Numbered from the stretch's first letter, positions 16,075 to 25,763 are shown. The stretch: 42,321 nt of DNA from Mycolicibacterium flavescens (GCF_001722335.1 NZ_MIHA01000033.1:1-42321), one strand, 5' to 3'. The notes: generated from the letters alone by a model not told the origin. Made by a program: numbers and translations.

Positions 16075-17595
16075 ATGAACACGCTGGCGCAGGCCTTTGC
16101 TCAACGGCTGGCCAGCTCCGACAACAGCCTGTACGTCTTCGACGACGGGTCCTGGCGGCGCCACCCCTGGCCGGAGGTACACGCCCGTTCGGAGAACGTC
16201 GCCGACTGGCTGCTCAACGAGGAGGTCGCCACCCTGGGCCTGGCCAACGAGCCGACCGTCGAGATGATCGCCGCGATCCTCGGCGCCTTCCAGGCCGGAA
16301 TCCCGGTCACCATCGCGCCCGGCCCGGTCCGCGGCGCCGACACCGACAAATGGGCGTCCACGACCGCGGCCCGGTTCGCGGGCATGGGCGTCACCCACGT
16401 CCTCAGCACGGGCAGCTACCTCGAGCAGCTCTCCCGCGTCGAGACCGGCCCGCTGGTCAAGGAACTCGATTCCGTCGCGTCGCTCACCCGGTCCACCACC
16501 TTCCGCGCCCCCGACCAGCGGCCCGAGATCGCGCTGCTGCAGGGCACCGCGGGCTCGACGGGCGTGCCGCGCGCCGTGCAACTGTCACCGGATGCCGTGC
16601 TGGCCAACCTGTCCGGGCTCAACGACCGCATCGGCGTGACCCCCGCCGACACCGGGTGCTCGTGGCTACCGCTCTACCACGACATGGGGCTGAGCTTCCT
16701 GCTCGCCGGTGCGCTCGCCGGCACCGACGTCTGGCAGGCGCCGACGACGGCGTTTCAGGCGTCACCGTTTCGCTGGCTGTCCTGGCTCACCGAGAGCCGA
16801 GCCACCATCACCGCCGCACCGAACATGGCCTACGGCCTGATCGGCAAGTACTCGCGACGCGTCAGCGACGTCGACCTCGGAAACGTGCGCTTCGCCCTCA
16901 ACGGCGGCGAACCCGTCGACGTCGAGCTGACCGCACGCTTCGCCGAGGAGATGGCCCGCTTCGGATTTTCCGCGGGAGCCCTGGCTCCCTCCTACGGTCT
17001 CGCCGAATCCACCTGTGCGGTAACCGTTCCCGAGCCCGGCTGCGGCCTGGTCGTCGACGACGCCGGACAAGCCGTGCTCGGTGAGCCGATCTCCGGTATG
17101 GAGGTGCGCATCGGCGAGGTCGACGACGACGGCATCGGCGAAGTCTTCATCCGCGGCACCTCGATGATGTCGGGCTACCGTGACGGCGCGCCGCTGTCCG
17201 CCGACGAGTGGTTCCCCACCGGCGATCTCGGCTACCTCGTCGACGGCGGCCTGGTGGTGTGCGGTCGCGCCAAGGAACTGATCACCGTCGCCGGGCGCAA
17301 CATCTTCCCCGCCGAGGTCGAACGCGTCGCCGCAGGCGCACCGGGCGTGCGGGAGGGTGCCGTCGTCGCCGTCGGCGTCGGGGAGCGCTCGATCCGGCCC
17401 GGTGTCGCGATCGTCGCGGAGTTCCGCGGCCCCGACGAAGCCAAGTCACGCGCCGACCTGATCGAGCGGGTCGCATCCGAATGTGGTGTCGTGCCAGCCG
17501 ATGTCGTGCTCGTCCGGCCCGGCACACTGCCTCGGACCTCGTCGGGCAAACTGCGTCGACTCGAGGTCAAACGCGACCTGCTGCACCCGAGGTAG
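16075..17595 (+). CDS. Adenylate-forming enzyme, fatty acyl-AMP ligase/acyl-CoA synthetase-like
   Basis: A 506-residue ANL-superfamily enzyme. Core motifs in order: P-loop [13 protein letters not shown] (154-166, with Arg in place of the usual Lys), [10 protein letters not shown] (197-206), PSYGLAEST (305-313), PTGDLGYL (381-388), the hinge [20 protein letters not shown] (397-416) and the C-terminal catalytic RTSSGKLRR with Lys492. The WLPxxHDMGL and [12 protein letters not shown] forms are those I associate with mycobacterial FadD/FAAL proteins, although this one is shorter than typical FAALs. It should activate a carboxylic acid as an acyl-AMP. No carrier protein or polyketide synthase is adjacent. 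The FAD oxidase follows after 80 nt on the same strand. Confidence 0.85.
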   Translation: MNTLAQAFAQRLASSDNSLYVFDDGSWRRHPWPEVHARSENVADWLLNEEVATLGLANEPTVEMIAAILGAFQAGIPVTIAPGPVRGADTDKWASTTAARFAGMGVTHVLSTGSYLEQLSRVETGPLVKELDSVASLTRSTTFRAPDQRPEIALLQGTAGSTGVPRAVQLSPDAVLANLSGLNDRIGVTPADTGCSWLPLYHDMGLSFLLAGALAGTDVWQAPTTAFQASPFRWLSWLTESRATITAAPNMAYGLIGKYSRRVSDVDLGNVRFALNGGEPVDVELTARFAEEMARFGFSAGALAPSYGLAESTCAVTVPEPGCGLVVDDAGQAVLGEPISGMEVRIGEVDDDGIGEVFIRGTSMMSGYRDGAPLSADEWFPTGDLGYLVDGGLVVCGRAKELITVAGRNIFPAEVERVAAGAPGVREGAVVAVGVGERSIRPGVAIVAEFRGPDEAKSRADLIERVASECGVVPADVVLVRPGTLPRTSSGKLRRLEVKRDLLHPR

Positions 17596-17675
17596 CACTG
17601 CCAGGGCCTGTCACCCGGGCCCCGCCTGCGATGGGATTCCTACTCGATGGCCGAAGGCCTCGAGAAAGGACCCCG

Positions 17676-19040
17676 ATGACTCTGTCGGACGACCGCACCC
17701 GCACCGCCACCCTGCGGGATCACCTCAGCTGCCCCGTCGCGCTACCCGGGGAGCCCGGCTACGAGCGGTGCGCACCGTGGAACGGGGCCGCGGTGACACC
17801 GGCCGCGGTGGTGCTGGCGGCATCGGCGCACGACGTGGCCCGCACCGTGCGGTTCGCCGGAGCGCACGGGATGCGAATCGCGGTGCAAGCCACCGGTCAC
17901 GGTGCGACCGGGGTGGATTCGGACACGGTGCTGCTGCTCACCGCCGGGCTCGACAGCCTCGACGTCGATGTCATGCGGCGCACCGCGCGGGTCGGCGCCG
18001 GGGTGTGCTGGCAGCAGGTGCTCGACGCGCTGACACCGTTCGGGCTGGCCGCACCGTGCGGTTCGGCGCCCGGCGTCGGGGTCGTCGGGCTGCTCACCGG
18101 CGGAGGCGTCGGACCGCTGGCCCGCAGCATCGGCCTGTCGTCCGACCACGTCCGCGGTTTCGAAGTGGTCACCGGCACCGGCGACATCCTGCCCGCGACG
18201 CCGAGCCAACATGCCGACCTGTTCTGGGGTCTGCGCGGCGGCAAAGGGACGCTGGGCATCGTCACCGCCGTCGAGATCGACCTACTGCCGATCCCCGAGT
18301 TCTTCGGTGGCGCAGTCTACTTCGACGGCGAGGACGCGGCCGCCGTACTGCATGCCTGGCGCGACTGGTGCACAGAACTGCCACACAGCGTGACCACTTC
18401 GATTGCGGTGCTGCAACTTCCGCCGCTACCGGAGGTTCCCGCACCACTGGCCGGGCGGATGACCGTCGCCGTACGCTTCGCCGCGGTCGGCGACCACGAC
18501 GAGGCGCGACGGCTGCTCGAGCCGATGCGAAAGGTCGCCGAGCCGGTGCTCGACACGGTGTCGGTGCTGCCGTACGCGGCCATCGGCGCCGTGCACGCCG
18601 ATCCGGTCGACCCCCTACCGGTCCACGAAGATCACACCGTGCTGCGCGAGGTCACCGCCGACACCGTCGACGCCCTGCTGGCCGTGGCCGGCCCGGGATC
18701 CGGCTCGCCGCAGACGATCGTCGAGATACGCCAACTCGGTGGAGCGTTCGCCCGCCCGCCGCGGCATCCGGACGCGTTCTGCCACCGCGACGCCGCGTTC
18801 ACCCTCGTCACGATCGGGGTGGTGGACCCGGCAGTGCCCGGGCGCACCGCGCGGGTAATCGCCGCGCTCGCGAAGTGGTCCACCGGCGACTCGTTGCCGA
18901 ACTTCGCGCCGGCGACCGGCCCGGACCGGTTGGTGCGCTGCTACGACATGCCCACCCTGTTCCGGCTGGCCGACCTGGCCGAGCACTACGACCCCGCCGG
19001 GGTGCTGGCTACCGGTCAGGTCGCCCGCATCCGCGACTGA
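17676..19040 (+). CDS. FAD-linked (BBE-type) oxidoreductase, copy 2
   Basis: A 454-residue paralogue of the oxidase at 11762, alignable end to end and identical at well over half of positions by eye. His75 in QATGHG is the predicted FAD-linking residue. The region GSAPGVGVVGLLTGGGVG again lacks the second covalent Cys at the usual place, although a Cys lies just upstream (APCGSAP). The BBE-like C terminus NFAPATGPDR...YDPAGVL is intact. GAGAAAGGA directly upstream of the ATG at 17676 sets the start; the in-frame open stretch back to 17208 overlaps the ligase gene and is not real. It probably shares a transcript with the ligase and with the hydrolase 20 nt downstream. The substrate is unknown. 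Confidence 0.87.
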   Translation: MTLSDDRTRTATLRDHLSCPVALPGEPGYERCAPWNGAAVTPAAVVLAASAHDVARTVRFAGAHGMRIAVQATGHGATGVDSDTVLLLTAGLDSLDVDVMRRTARVGAGVCWQQVLDALTPFGLAAPCGSAPGVGVVGLLTGGGVGPLARSIGLSSDHVRGFEVVTGTGDILPATPSQHADLFWGLRGGKGTLGIVTAVEIDLLPIPEFFGGAVYFDGEDAAAVLHAWRDWCTELPHSVTTSIAVLQLPPLPEVPAPLAGRMTVAVRFAAVGDHDEARRLLEPMRKVAEPVLDTVSVLPYAAIGAVHADPVDPLPVHEDHTVLREVTADTVDALLAVAGPGSGSPQTIVEIRQLGGAFARPPRHPDAFCHRDAAFTLVTIGVVDPAVPGRTARVIAALAKWSTGDSLPNFAPATGPDRLVRCYDMPTLFRLADLAEHYDPAGVLATGQVARIRD

Positions 19041-19060
19041 CGGCGCCGGCGAGTGACAGG

Positions 19061-19822
19061 ATGGCCGACGTGGGTGAGCGCGTCATCTTTGCGAGTTCCA
19101 GCGGTCCGAACCTGTGCGGCGTCATCGACCACCCCGACGGCGACGTCCGCGGGTGGGGCGTCTTCGCGCACGGCTTCACGCTCGGCAAGGACAGCCCGGC
19201 CGCCAGCCGCATGTGCAAACAGCTGGCGGCCGAAGGCATCGGCATGCTGCGATTCGACAACCTCGGCCTCGGCGACTCCGAGGGGGACTGGGGCGATGGC
19301 TCGTTCTCGCACAAGGTCGCCGACACCGTGCGCGCCGTCGAGTACATGAACGCGGGCGGACGCGAGGTGCGCCTGCTGGTCGGGCACTCGTTCGGCGGGT
19401 CGGCCGTGCTGGCCGCTGCGCACGAATGCCCGACGGTCGCGGCCGTGGCGAGCGTCGCCGCCCCCTACCAGCCCGCCCACGTCGAGAACATCTACGACGC
19501 GCTCGTACAACGCATCGAGGAGGAAGGGGAGGCGCGGCTGCACATCGGCGGCAAGGCGCTCACCCTGCGCCGGCACTTCATCGACGACGTCCGCAAAGCC
19601 GACCTGCGCGAGCGCATCCACACCCTGCGGCGCGCGCTGCTCGTCATGCATTCGCCGACCGACAACACAGTCGGAATCGCCAACGCCAGCGACATCTTCC
19701 AATGTGCGCGCCACCCACGCAGTTTCGTCTCACTCGAGGGCGCTGACCATCTGCTGACCGGCAAGAACCAGGCCGCCCGTGCCGCCCGCATCATCAGCGC
19801 CTGGGCCGACCCGTACCTGTGA
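19061..19822 (+). CDS. Alpha/beta hydrolase
   Basis: A 253-residue serine hydrolase. The triad is visible: Ser110 in GHSFGG, Asp201 in HSPTDNTVG and His230 in GADHLL. HGFTLGKD supplies the oxyanion region and FDNLGLGDSEG follows the usual strand. It resembles the hydrolase half of the fused hydrolase/OsmC proteins found in other bacteria, but no OsmC part is present. The ATG at 19061 is preceded by GACAGG; the long open frame upstream overlaps the oxidase gene and is ignored. It sits 20 nt after the FAD oxidase, suggesting one operon with it and the ligase. It converges on the MDR gene with 4 nt between stops. Confidence 0.85.
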   Translation: MADVGERVIFASSSGPNLCGVIDHPDGDVRGWGVFAHGFTLGKDSPAASRMCKQLAAEGIGMLRFDNLGLGDSEGDWGDGSFSHKVADTVRAVEYMNAGGREVRLLVGHSFGGSAVLAAAHECPTVAAVASVAAPYQPAHVENIYDALVQRIEEEGEARLHIGGKALTLRRHFIDDVRKADLRERIHTLRRALLVMHSPTDNTVGIANASDIFQCARHPRSFVSLEGADHLLTGKNQAARAARIISAWADPYL

Positions 19823-19826
19823 GCGC

Positions 19827-20798
19827 CTAACGCAGGGCGACGACGACCTTGCCCTTGGCCGAGCGGTCCTCCAGCGCCGCGATCGCCTCCGCCGCCCGCT
19901 CGAGCGGGAACACCTGTGGCTGCGGCGCGGCCACCTTGCCCGAGGCCAGCAGCGGCTCCAGTTCGGCCCACTGCTCGGCGAGATAGTTCGGATGCGTGAA
20001 AGTCCAGGCGCCCCAGCCGACTCCGACCGCATCGACATTGTTCAGCAGCAACCGGTTCACCTTGACCGTCGGAATCTCGCCGCCGGTGAACCCGATCACC
20101 AGCAACCGGCCGCCCGGCGCCAGCGACCGCAGCGAGTCGGTGAACCGGTCACCGCCCACCGGGTCGACGACGATGTCCACCCCGCGCCCGCCGGTCAACT
20201 CCTTGACGGCGTCTTTGAACCCGTCGGCCAGCACGACATCCGTCGCACCCGCGGCCCGGGCCACCTCGGCCTTGTCTTCGGTGCTGACCACCGCGATCAC
20301 TCGCGACGCGCCCCACGCCGGCGCCAGCCGCAGCGTCGAGGTGCCGATGCCGCCGGCCGCGCCGTGCACCAGCACGGTCTCGTCCTCGGCCAACCGGCCG
20401 CGGGTGCGCAGCGCGTGATGCATGGTCAGGTCGTTGAACAGCAGGCCGGCGCCGGCCTCGAACGACACGTTGTCAGGCAGCTTGAACACCCGCTCGGCGG
20501 GCAGCGCAACGACCTCGGCCATCGCGCCGCACACCATCGTCAGCCCGGCGACCCGGTCGCCGGCGGCCACGTGCGCGTCGTCCGGGGCGCTGCGCACCAC
20601 GCCTGCGACCTCACCGCCGGGGCTGTAGGGCAGGTCCGGCTTGTACTGGTAGAGCCCGCGCGACTGCAGCACATCGGGGAACGCGACGCCGGCGGCGTGC
20701 ACATCGATGAGTACCTGACCGTCGGCGTCGGGCTCGTCGATGTCGACGAGCTTGGCGGCCTGGGGTCCGTCGAGGCTGGCAATCTGTATCGCGCGCAT
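19827..20798 (-). CDS. Zinc-independent MDR oxidoreductase, NADPH:quinone-reductase-like
   Basis: A 323-residue medium-chain dehydrogenase/reductase. The N-terminal GroES-like domain starts MRAIQIASLDGPQAAKL. The nucleotide-binding motif AAGGIG is at 147-152, and VVDPVGGDRF is the usual quinone-reductase signature area. The zinc-binding Cys cluster of alcohol dehydrogenases is absent. The reaction is probably NADPH-dependent reduction of a quinone or enone. An alternative ATG three codons upstream (20807) cannot be excluded; neither has a strong ribosome site. The frame continues far upstream on the antisense of other genes, which is spurious. It diverges from the Hpx-like hydrolase across an AT-rich palindrome. 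Confidence 0.87.
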   Translation of the reverse strand: MRAIQIASLDGPQAAKLVDIDEPDADGQVLIDVHAAGVAFPDVLQSRGLYQYKPDLPYSPGGEVAGVVRSAPDDAHVAAGDRVAGLTMVCGAMAEVVALPAERVFKLPDNVSFEAGAGLLFNDLTMHHALRTRGRLAEDETVLVHGAAGGIGTSTLRLAPAWGASRVIAVVSTEDKAEVARAAGATDVVLADGFKDAVKELTGGRGVDIVVDPVGGDRFTDSLRSLAPGGRLLVIGFTGGEIPTVKVNRLLLNNVDAVGVGWGAWTFTHPNYLAEQWAELEPLLASGKVAAPQPQVFPLERAAEAIAALEDRSAKGKVVVALR

Positions 20799-20861
20799 GG
20801 CGCCCATTAAACCCGCGGCGCGACACCGGCCGGGGTAATGCCACCGGCTTGCCGGAGCGTA

Positions 20862-20877
20862 GATAAGCTTACTTATC
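20862..20877. promoter_or_regulatory. AT-rich palindrome GATAAG-CTTA-CTTATC, probable operator
   Basis: A 6-bp inverted repeat with a 4-nt spacer lies in the 111-nt gap between the divergent MDR and Hpx-like genes. It contains TAAGCT (TANNNT) and stands out as AT-rich in a very GC-rich region. It may be a shared operator or promoter for both genes. Confidence 0.45.
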
Positions 20878-20909
20878 CGGCAGTGTTGCCGATCTGGAAT
20901 GGAGCGCTC

Positions 20910-21878
20910 ATGAGCCGTGGTCCCGCGAGACGATCCAGGACGTCCGTGTTCGCCCCCGCCGAGGCGCTTCCGCCGGGCCGCGAGGTCACGGTCCGGTCCG
21001 CCGACGGCACCCGCCTGCATGCCGAGGTCTGGGGCCCCGACGACGGCTACCCCGTGGTGCTGGTACACGGCATCACCTGCGCCATCCGGGTCTGGGCGAA
21101 CCAGATCGCCGACCTGTCCCGGCACTACCGCGTCATCGCCTACGACCACCGCGGCCACGGGCGCAGCGAGGTCCCACGGTCGCGGCGCAGCTACAGCCTC
21201 GACCACCTGGCCGCCGACCTGGACTCCGTGCTGGAGCAGACGCTGGCACCGGGGGAGCGGGCCGTCGTCGCCGGGCATTCGATGGGCGGTATCGCGATCA
21301 CCTCGTGGTCGGAGCGCTACGCCGAGCGGGTCGGCGAGCGGGCCGACGGCGTCGCGCTGATCAACACCACGACCGGTGACCTGCTGCGCCACGTCCAGCT
21401 GCTGCGGGTGCCTGCCCCGTTGGCCAGTGTGCGGGTCCGCACCGCGGGCACGTTGCTCAAGACGTTCGGCGCGGTGCCGGTGCCCCGCGCGATCCACCGC
21501 CCCAACCAGCGGTTCGTGTCGATGCTGGCCGTCGGTCGCGACGCCGACCCGACGATCGCCGCGTTCGTCCACGACCTGTTCGCCGGGACCGCGCCCGCCG
21601 GCCGCGGCGGCTGGGCGGGCGCGCTGGTCGACCACCTCGGGCCCCAGCACATCGGGCTGCACAACCTGGTGGTGCCGACGCTGGTGATCGGCAGCGAGAA
21701 GGACCGGCTGCTGCCGATGGTCTCGGCGCGCCGCATCGCCCGCGAGGTGCCCAACCTGGCGCAGTTCGTCGAACTGTCCGGCGGGCACTGCGCGATCCTC
21801 GAGCGTCCCGACGACGTGAACAACCACCTTCGGCTGCTGATCGACTCGGTCAGCGCCCAGCGCCGGATCAGCTCCTAG
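20910..21878 (+). CDS. Alpha/beta hydrolase, Hpx-like (Rv3171c-like)
   Basis: A 322-residue alpha/beta-fold hydrolase. Triad: Ser124 in GHSMGG, Asp265 in GSEKDRLLP and His293 in [21 protein letters not shown] marks the oxyanion region and [10 protein letters not shown] the following strand. The M. tuberculosis counterpart in the same place is annotated hpx, a non-heme haloperoxidase-type hydrolase; haloperoxidase activity is generally a side activity of this fold, so esterase or lactonase action is as likely. GGAG at 20901-20904, five nt before ATG 20910, fixes the start. It converges with aofH, and the two stop codons share the same CTAG (21875-21878). The aofH-hpx pairing is as in M. tuberculosis. 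Confidence 0.88.
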   Translation: MSRGPARRSRTSVFAPAEALPPGREVTVRSADGTRLHAEVWGPDDGYPVVLVHGITCAIRVWANQIADLSRHYRVIAYDHRGHGRSEVPRSRRSYSLDHLAADLDSVLEQTLAPGERAVVAGHSMGGIAITSWSERYAERVGERADGVALINTTTGDLLRHVQLLRVPAPLASVRVRTAGTLLKTFGAVPVPRAIHRPNQRFVSMLAVGRDADPTIAAFVHDLFAGTAPAGRGGWAGALVDHLGPQHIGLHNLVVPTLVIGSEKDRLLPMVSARRIAREVPNLAQFVELSGGHCAILERPDDVNNHLRLLIDSVSAQRRISS

Positions 21879-23227
21879 CCGGACAGTGCGCGGTGCACCT
21901 CGTCGGCCGCGCGCCGGCCCGAGCGCACCGCGCCGTCGAGGAACCCGGTCCAGGTGTCGGCGGTTTCCGTTCCCGCCCAGTAGATCCCGTCGATCGGCTT
22001 GCGCAGCCAGCGGCCGTAGGTCGTCCATGAGCCGGGCGGCACCGCGGCCGTCGGCCCACCAGGTGCGAAACCCTCCGCGCCCCAACGGTGGTCGAGATAG
22101 TCGATCGGGTTCAGTGCCTGATCGCCGAACAGCGCCGAGAACCCGGTCAGTGCGCGCTGTCTGCGCTGTTCGGGGGGCAGCGGGTCGAACGTGCGGGCGT
22201 CGGTGAAGCCCAGCAGCACACCGGGCCCGTCGTCGCCCGGGCTGACGTCGAACGTGATGAACACCGGCCCCTCGTCCGAAAGTGCCTCTCCGGACAGGCC
22301 GTTGGCCCGCCAGAACGGCTTCTCGTACGCGACGTAGGCCTTGCTCAGCTTGCCCTGCGGCCAGTGCTCGGCGAGCTTGCCGTACTCGGGTGGCAGATCG
22401 GGTAGGAACGTGATGGCCCTGCGGTGCTCGGGTGGGATCGCGACGACGACGGCCCTGGCGCGGACCGCACCGGAATCGGCGGTGACGGTGAGGGTGCCGT
22501 CGCCGTGACGTTCGATGCGCCGCACGACGGCGCCCAGCACCACCCGCGGCCCCAGCTCCTCGGCCATCCGCACCGCGATCTGCTGCGTGCCGCCCGGGAA
22601 ACGGCTCTGCTGCGCGCCGCCTTCGACGTCGAGCATGCGGTCCAGCCCGCCGGCGGCCTTGACGTAACGCACCGCGTGCAGCATCGACACGGCGTCGGGT
22701 TCGGCGCCCCACGTCACCCGCGACATGATCGCCATCAGGTCGCGGGTGCCGGCGCTGGCGCGCACCGACTTCAGCCAGCCGTCGAGCGTCAGGCCGTCGA
22801 GCTGGTAGGCGTTCGACCCGGCCCACGGCTCGTCCACCCGCACCCGGCGGCACACGCGCTCGAAGCGCCACTGGATCCGCGACACGTCGAGCAACTCGAT
22901 GACCGACAGCCGCGGAATCGTGCTGCGGTAGGAGCGGACCCGGCCCCGCCAGCGGATCAGGTTCTTGCCCCGGCTGAACGTCGGCACCGCCTCGCAGCCC
23001 AGCTCGGCGGCCAACGAGGTGACCGCGTCCTGGGTGGGGCCGACGAACGTGGCGCCGAGGTCGACTGCCACCCCGGCGATCGTCACGGTCGAGGAGCGGC
23101 CACCGACGCGGTCGCGGCCCTCGAGGACGACGACGTCGTGACCGAGCCGGGTGAGTTCGCGCGCCGCGGCCAACCCGGCGAACCCGGCGCCCACCACGAC
23201 CGCGTCGGCACTGGCTTGCATGGTCAC
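21875..23227 (-). CDS. aofH: Flavin-containing amine oxidase (Rv3170-like)
   Basis: A 450-residue FAD amine oxidase that I recognise as an AofH (Rv3170) homologue. The dinucleotide motif [20 protein letters not shown] lies near the N terminus, followed by DRVGGRS. The C terminus has the FAD-contact region [22 protein letters not shown]; the family often has a flavin-linking Cys near here, but Cys is absent, so FAD is probably non-covalent. It should oxidise a primary or secondary amine to the imine with hydrogen peroxide release. The GTG at 23227 is used; an ATG two codons later (23221) is an equal alternative. Its 5' end lies 19 nt from the divergent LLM gene. Confidence 0.88.
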   Translation of the reverse strand: MTMQASADAVVVGAGFAGLAAARELTRLGHDVVVLEGRDRVGGRSSTVTIAGVAVDLGATFVGPTQDAVTSLAAELGCEAVPTFSRGKNLIRWRGRVRSYRSTIPRLSVIELLDVSRIQWRFERVCRRVRVDEPWAGSNAYQLDGLTLDGWLKSVRASAGTRDLMAIMSRVTWGAEPDAVSMLHAVRYVKAAGGLDRMLDVEGGAQQSRFPGGTQQIAVRMAEELGPRVVLGAVVRRIERHGDGTLTVTADSGAVRARAVVVAIPPEHRRAITFLPDLPPEYGKLAEHWPQGKLSKAYVAYEKPFWRANGLSGEALSDEGPVFITFDVSPGDDGPGVLLGFTDARTFDPLPPEQRRQRALTGFSALFGDQALNPIDYLDHRWGAEGFAPGGPTAAVPPGSWTTYGRWLRKPIDGIYWAGTETADTWTGFLDGAVRSGRRAADEVHRALSG

Positions 23228-23232
23228 GCCGA

Positions 23233-23238
23233 TAGGCT
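23233..23238 (+). promoter_or_regulatory. -10 box of a probable leaderless promoter for the LLM gene
   Basis: TAGGCT fits TANNNT, and its last base is 8 nt from the GTG at 23247. The only upstream space is the aofH start region, and no ribosome site precedes the GTG. This is consistent with a leaderless transcript. Confidence 0.45.
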
Positions 23239-23246
23239 CTCACGTC

Positions 23247-24227
23247 GTGAAGGTCATGACAGCGTTGTTCGGGCCGACGGACGCGGCCGAACGCGCGCAG
23301 CAGCTGCGCGAGGCCGGGGCGGCCGGGGTGTTCACCTTCGAAGGGCCGCACGACGTGTTCGCGCCGCTGACCGTGGCCGCCACCGTCGGAGGCCTGGATC
23401 TGCTGACCAACGTCGCGATCGCGTTTCCGCGCAACCCCGTCCAGCTGGCGCACCAGGCCTATGACCACCAGCTGCTGGCGCGCGGCCGGTTCACCCTCGG
23501 GCTCGGCACCCAGGTCCGCGCGCAGGTGGAGAAACGCTACGGCGCGGCCTTCGACCGGCCGGTCGAGCGGATGAAGGAGATGGTCGGGGCGCTGCGGGCG
23601 GTGTTCACCACCTGGGAGACCGGCGAGCGGCTCGACTTTCGCGGCGAGTACTACCGGCACACGCTGATGACCCCGACGTTCAACCCCGGGCCCAACCCGT
23701 ACGGCCCGCCGCCGATCTACCTCGGCGCGCTGGGCCCGCGGCTGACCCGCGCCACCGCCGAGGTCGCCGACGGTCTGCTGGTGATGCCGTTCGGCTCGAA
23801 ACGGTTCCTGCACGAGGTGACGATGCCCGCGGTGCGCGACGGGCTGGCCGGTGCCGGCCGCTCGCTCGACGACTTCGCCGTCGTCCCGGAGGTCATCGTG
23901 TCGGTCGGGAGCGATCACACGGCCGCGCGCCGGCTGCTGGCGTTCTACGGCTCCACCCCGGCGTACCGGCCGGTGCTCGACGCGCACGGCTGGGGCGAGC
24001 TGCAGCCCGAGCTCAACGCGATGTCCAAACAGGGCCGGTGGCAGGAGATGGCGACGCTCGTCGACGACGAGATGCTGCACACCATCGCCGCCTGCGGCAG
24101 CCCCGCGCAGATCGCCGCCCACATCCGCGACCGCGTCGGCGGGGTCTCCGACCGGGTCTGCCTCTACCAGCCCGGACCCATCGCGATCAGCGCGTTGACC
24201 GAGATTGTCGACGCACTCGCCGCTTGA
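23247..24227 (+). CDS. LLM-class (luciferase-like) oxidoreductase, probably F420-dependent
   Basis: A 326-residue TIM-barrel protein of the luciferase-like monooxygenase class. Typical segments are LLTNVAIAFPRNPVQLAHQAYDHQ, LARGRFTLGLGTQVRAQVEKRYG, GPPPIYLGALGPRL and a C-terminal GSPAQIAAHIRDRVGG. In mycobacteria many such proteins use F420 rather than FMN; the sequence alone does not settle this. The GTG at 23247 (VKVMTALFG) lies at leaderless distance from a -10 box; the longer frame from 23151 overlaps aofH antisense and is rejected. The EthA-like monooxygenase follows after 40 nt on the same strand, suggesting a shared pathway for a ketone or related compound. Confidence 0.87.
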   Translation: MKVMTALFGPTDAAERAQQLREAGAAGVFTFEGPHDVFAPLTVAATVGGLDLLTNVAIAFPRNPVQLAHQAYDHQLLARGRFTLGLGTQVRAQVEKRYGAAFDRPVERMKEMVGALRAVFTTWETGERLDFRGEYYRHTLMTPTFNPGPNPYGPPPIYLGALGPRLTRATAEVADGLLVMPFGSKRFLHEVTMPAVRDGLAGAGRSLDDFAVVPEVIVSVGSDHTAARRLLAFYGSTPAYRPVLDAHGWGELQPELNAMSKQGRWQEMATLVDDEMLHTIAACGSPAQIAAHIRDRVGGVSDRVCLYQPGPIAISALTEIVDALAA

Positions 24228-24267
24228 CTCCTATCGTGGTACCCATCGGGACCAGAGGAGGTTGCGG

Positions 24268-25740
24268 ATGAGTGAGCAGTGGTCCGATGTGCTGATCATC
24301 GGCGCGGGCATCTCGGGGATCGGGGCCGCCTACCGGATGCAGGAGAAGAACCCGCAGGCCACCTACACGGTGCTCGAGCGGCGGGCCCGCATCGGCGGCA
24401 CCTGGGATCTGCACCAGTATCCGGGCATCCGTTCCGACAGCGACATTTTCACGCTCAGCTACCCGTTCGAGCCGTGGACGCGACCCGAGAACGTGGCCGA
24501 CGGCGCCGACATCCGCGACTATCTGACCGAGACCGCCCGCAAGCACGGCATCGACCGTCACATCCGGTTCAACAACCGCGTGCTCTCGGCGGACTGGGAC
24601 TCGACGACCGACACCTGGACCGTGCACGCCGAGGAGAACGGCACACCGAGGAGCTACCGGTCGCGGTTCCTGTTCTTCGGCACCGGCTACTACAACTACG
24701 ACGAGCCCTACCGCCCCGACTTCCCGGGGATCGACGAGTTCGCCGGGGAGGTGGTGCACCCGCAGCACTGGCCGGAGTCGCTCGACTACACCGGCAAGCG
24801 GCTGCTGGTGATCGGCAGCGGCGCGACCGCGATCAGCATGATCCCGTCGCTGGCCGAGAAGGCCGGACACGTCACCATGCTGCAGCGCTCACCGACGTAC
24901 GTGTTGTCGACGTGGCGGGTGCACCCGGTGGTGCAGGCGCTGCGCAAGGTGCTGCCCGGCCGCGCCGGCTACTGGGGCGCGCGGATCTTCAACACGATCT
25001 TCACGGTGTTCATCTACGCGTTCGCCCAAGCGGCGCCCAAGCTCGCCAGGGCCTTCATCCGCGGCTACGCCAAACGCAATCTGCCCAAGGGCTATCCGGT
25101 CGACGTGCACTTCAAGCCGCGCTACGACCCGTGGGATCAGCGGCTGTGCGCGATGCTCGACAACGACTTCTACGACACGATCAACACCGGTCGACTCGAC
25201 GTGGTGACCGACCAGATCGACCACATCGATTCCGACGGTGTGGTGCTGCGGTCCGGGCAGCGCATCGACGCCGACGTGTTGATCACCGCGACCGGGATCC
25301 AGTTGCAGGCCCTCGGCGGGGTGGCGATCCACATCGACGGCGAAGAGGTCAAGCCGCAGGACCGGTTCGTTTACAAGGAGCACATGCTCGAGGACGTGCC
25401 GAACCTGGCGTGGTGCGTCGGCTACATCAACGCCTCGTGGACATTGCGGGCCGACCTGACCGCGCGAGCGTTCGCGAAGCTCGTGTCCTACATGGACTCT
25501 CACGGCTACACGCATGCCTACCCGCATCTCGGCGACAAGCCGATGGCCGAGAAGCCGGCGTGGAACATCAACGCCGGTTACGTGCAGCGCGCCGGGCATG
25601 TGCTGCCGAAGTCCGGTACCCACCGGCCGTGGAACGTGCGGCACAACTACGTGCTCGACGCGATCGACCACCGCCTGGACCGCATCGAGGAGTCGATGGT
25701 GTTCGGCCGGGCGCCGGTGCCGGTACGCCCGGTCGCCTAG
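24268..25740 (+). CDS. Baeyer-Villiger-type flavin monooxygenase, EthA/MymA-like
   Basis: A 490-residue class B flavoprotein monooxygenase. The FAD motif GAGISG is at 12-17, and RIGGTWDLHQYPGIRSDSD follows, as in EthA. The Baeyer-Villiger fingerprint FxGxxxHxxxWP is exact at 158-169 (FAGEVVHPQHWP). The NADPH motif GSGATA is at 183-188. Many segments match what I recall of Rv3854c EthA (GYYNYDE, VTMLQRSPTY, NASWTLRADL). It should insert oxygen into ketones or oxidise thioamide-like sulfur using NADPH and O2. GGAGG six nt before ATG 24268 fixes the start, and a TATCGT box (24232-24237) could give it its own promoter. No EthR-type TetR is adjacent; the nearest regulator is the convergent AraC gene. 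Confidence 0.9.
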   Translation: MSEQWSDVLIIGAGISGIGAAYRMQEKNPQATYTVLERRARIGGTWDLHQYPGIRSDSDIFTLSYPFEPWTRPENVADGADIRDYLTETARKHGIDRHIRFNNRVLSADWDSTTDTWTVHAEENGTPRSYRSRFLFFGTGYYNYDEPYRPDFPGIDEFAGEVVHPQHWPESLDYTGKRLLVIGSGATAISMIPSLAEKAGHVTMLQRSPTYVLSTWRVHPVVQALRKVLPGRAGYWGARIFNTIFTVFIYAFAQAAPKLARAFIRGYAKRNLPKGYPVDVHFKPRYDPWDQRLCAMLDNDFYDTINTGRLDVVTDQIDHIDSDGVVLRSGQRIDADVLITATGIQLQALGGVAIHIDGEEVKPQDRFVYKEHMLEDVPNLAWCVGYINASWTLRADLTARAFAKLVSYMDSHGYTHAYPHLGDKPMAEKPAWNINAGYVQRAGHVLPKSGTHRPWNVRHNYVLDAIDHRLDRIEESMVFGRAPVPVRPVA

Positions 25741-25763
25741 AGAGAGCGCGGGCCGCCTTCTTC

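Noticed and set aside
17208..17675. Upstream extension of the second FAD oxidase
   Set aside because: Overlaps the ligase gene in another frame; the paralogue aligns from the ATG at 17676, which has a good ribosome site.
19827..24122. 1431-codon minus-strand open frame
   Set aside because: Only its last 323 codons encode the MDR oxidoreductase; the rest is antisense or out of frame with the hydrolase, aofH and LLM genes.
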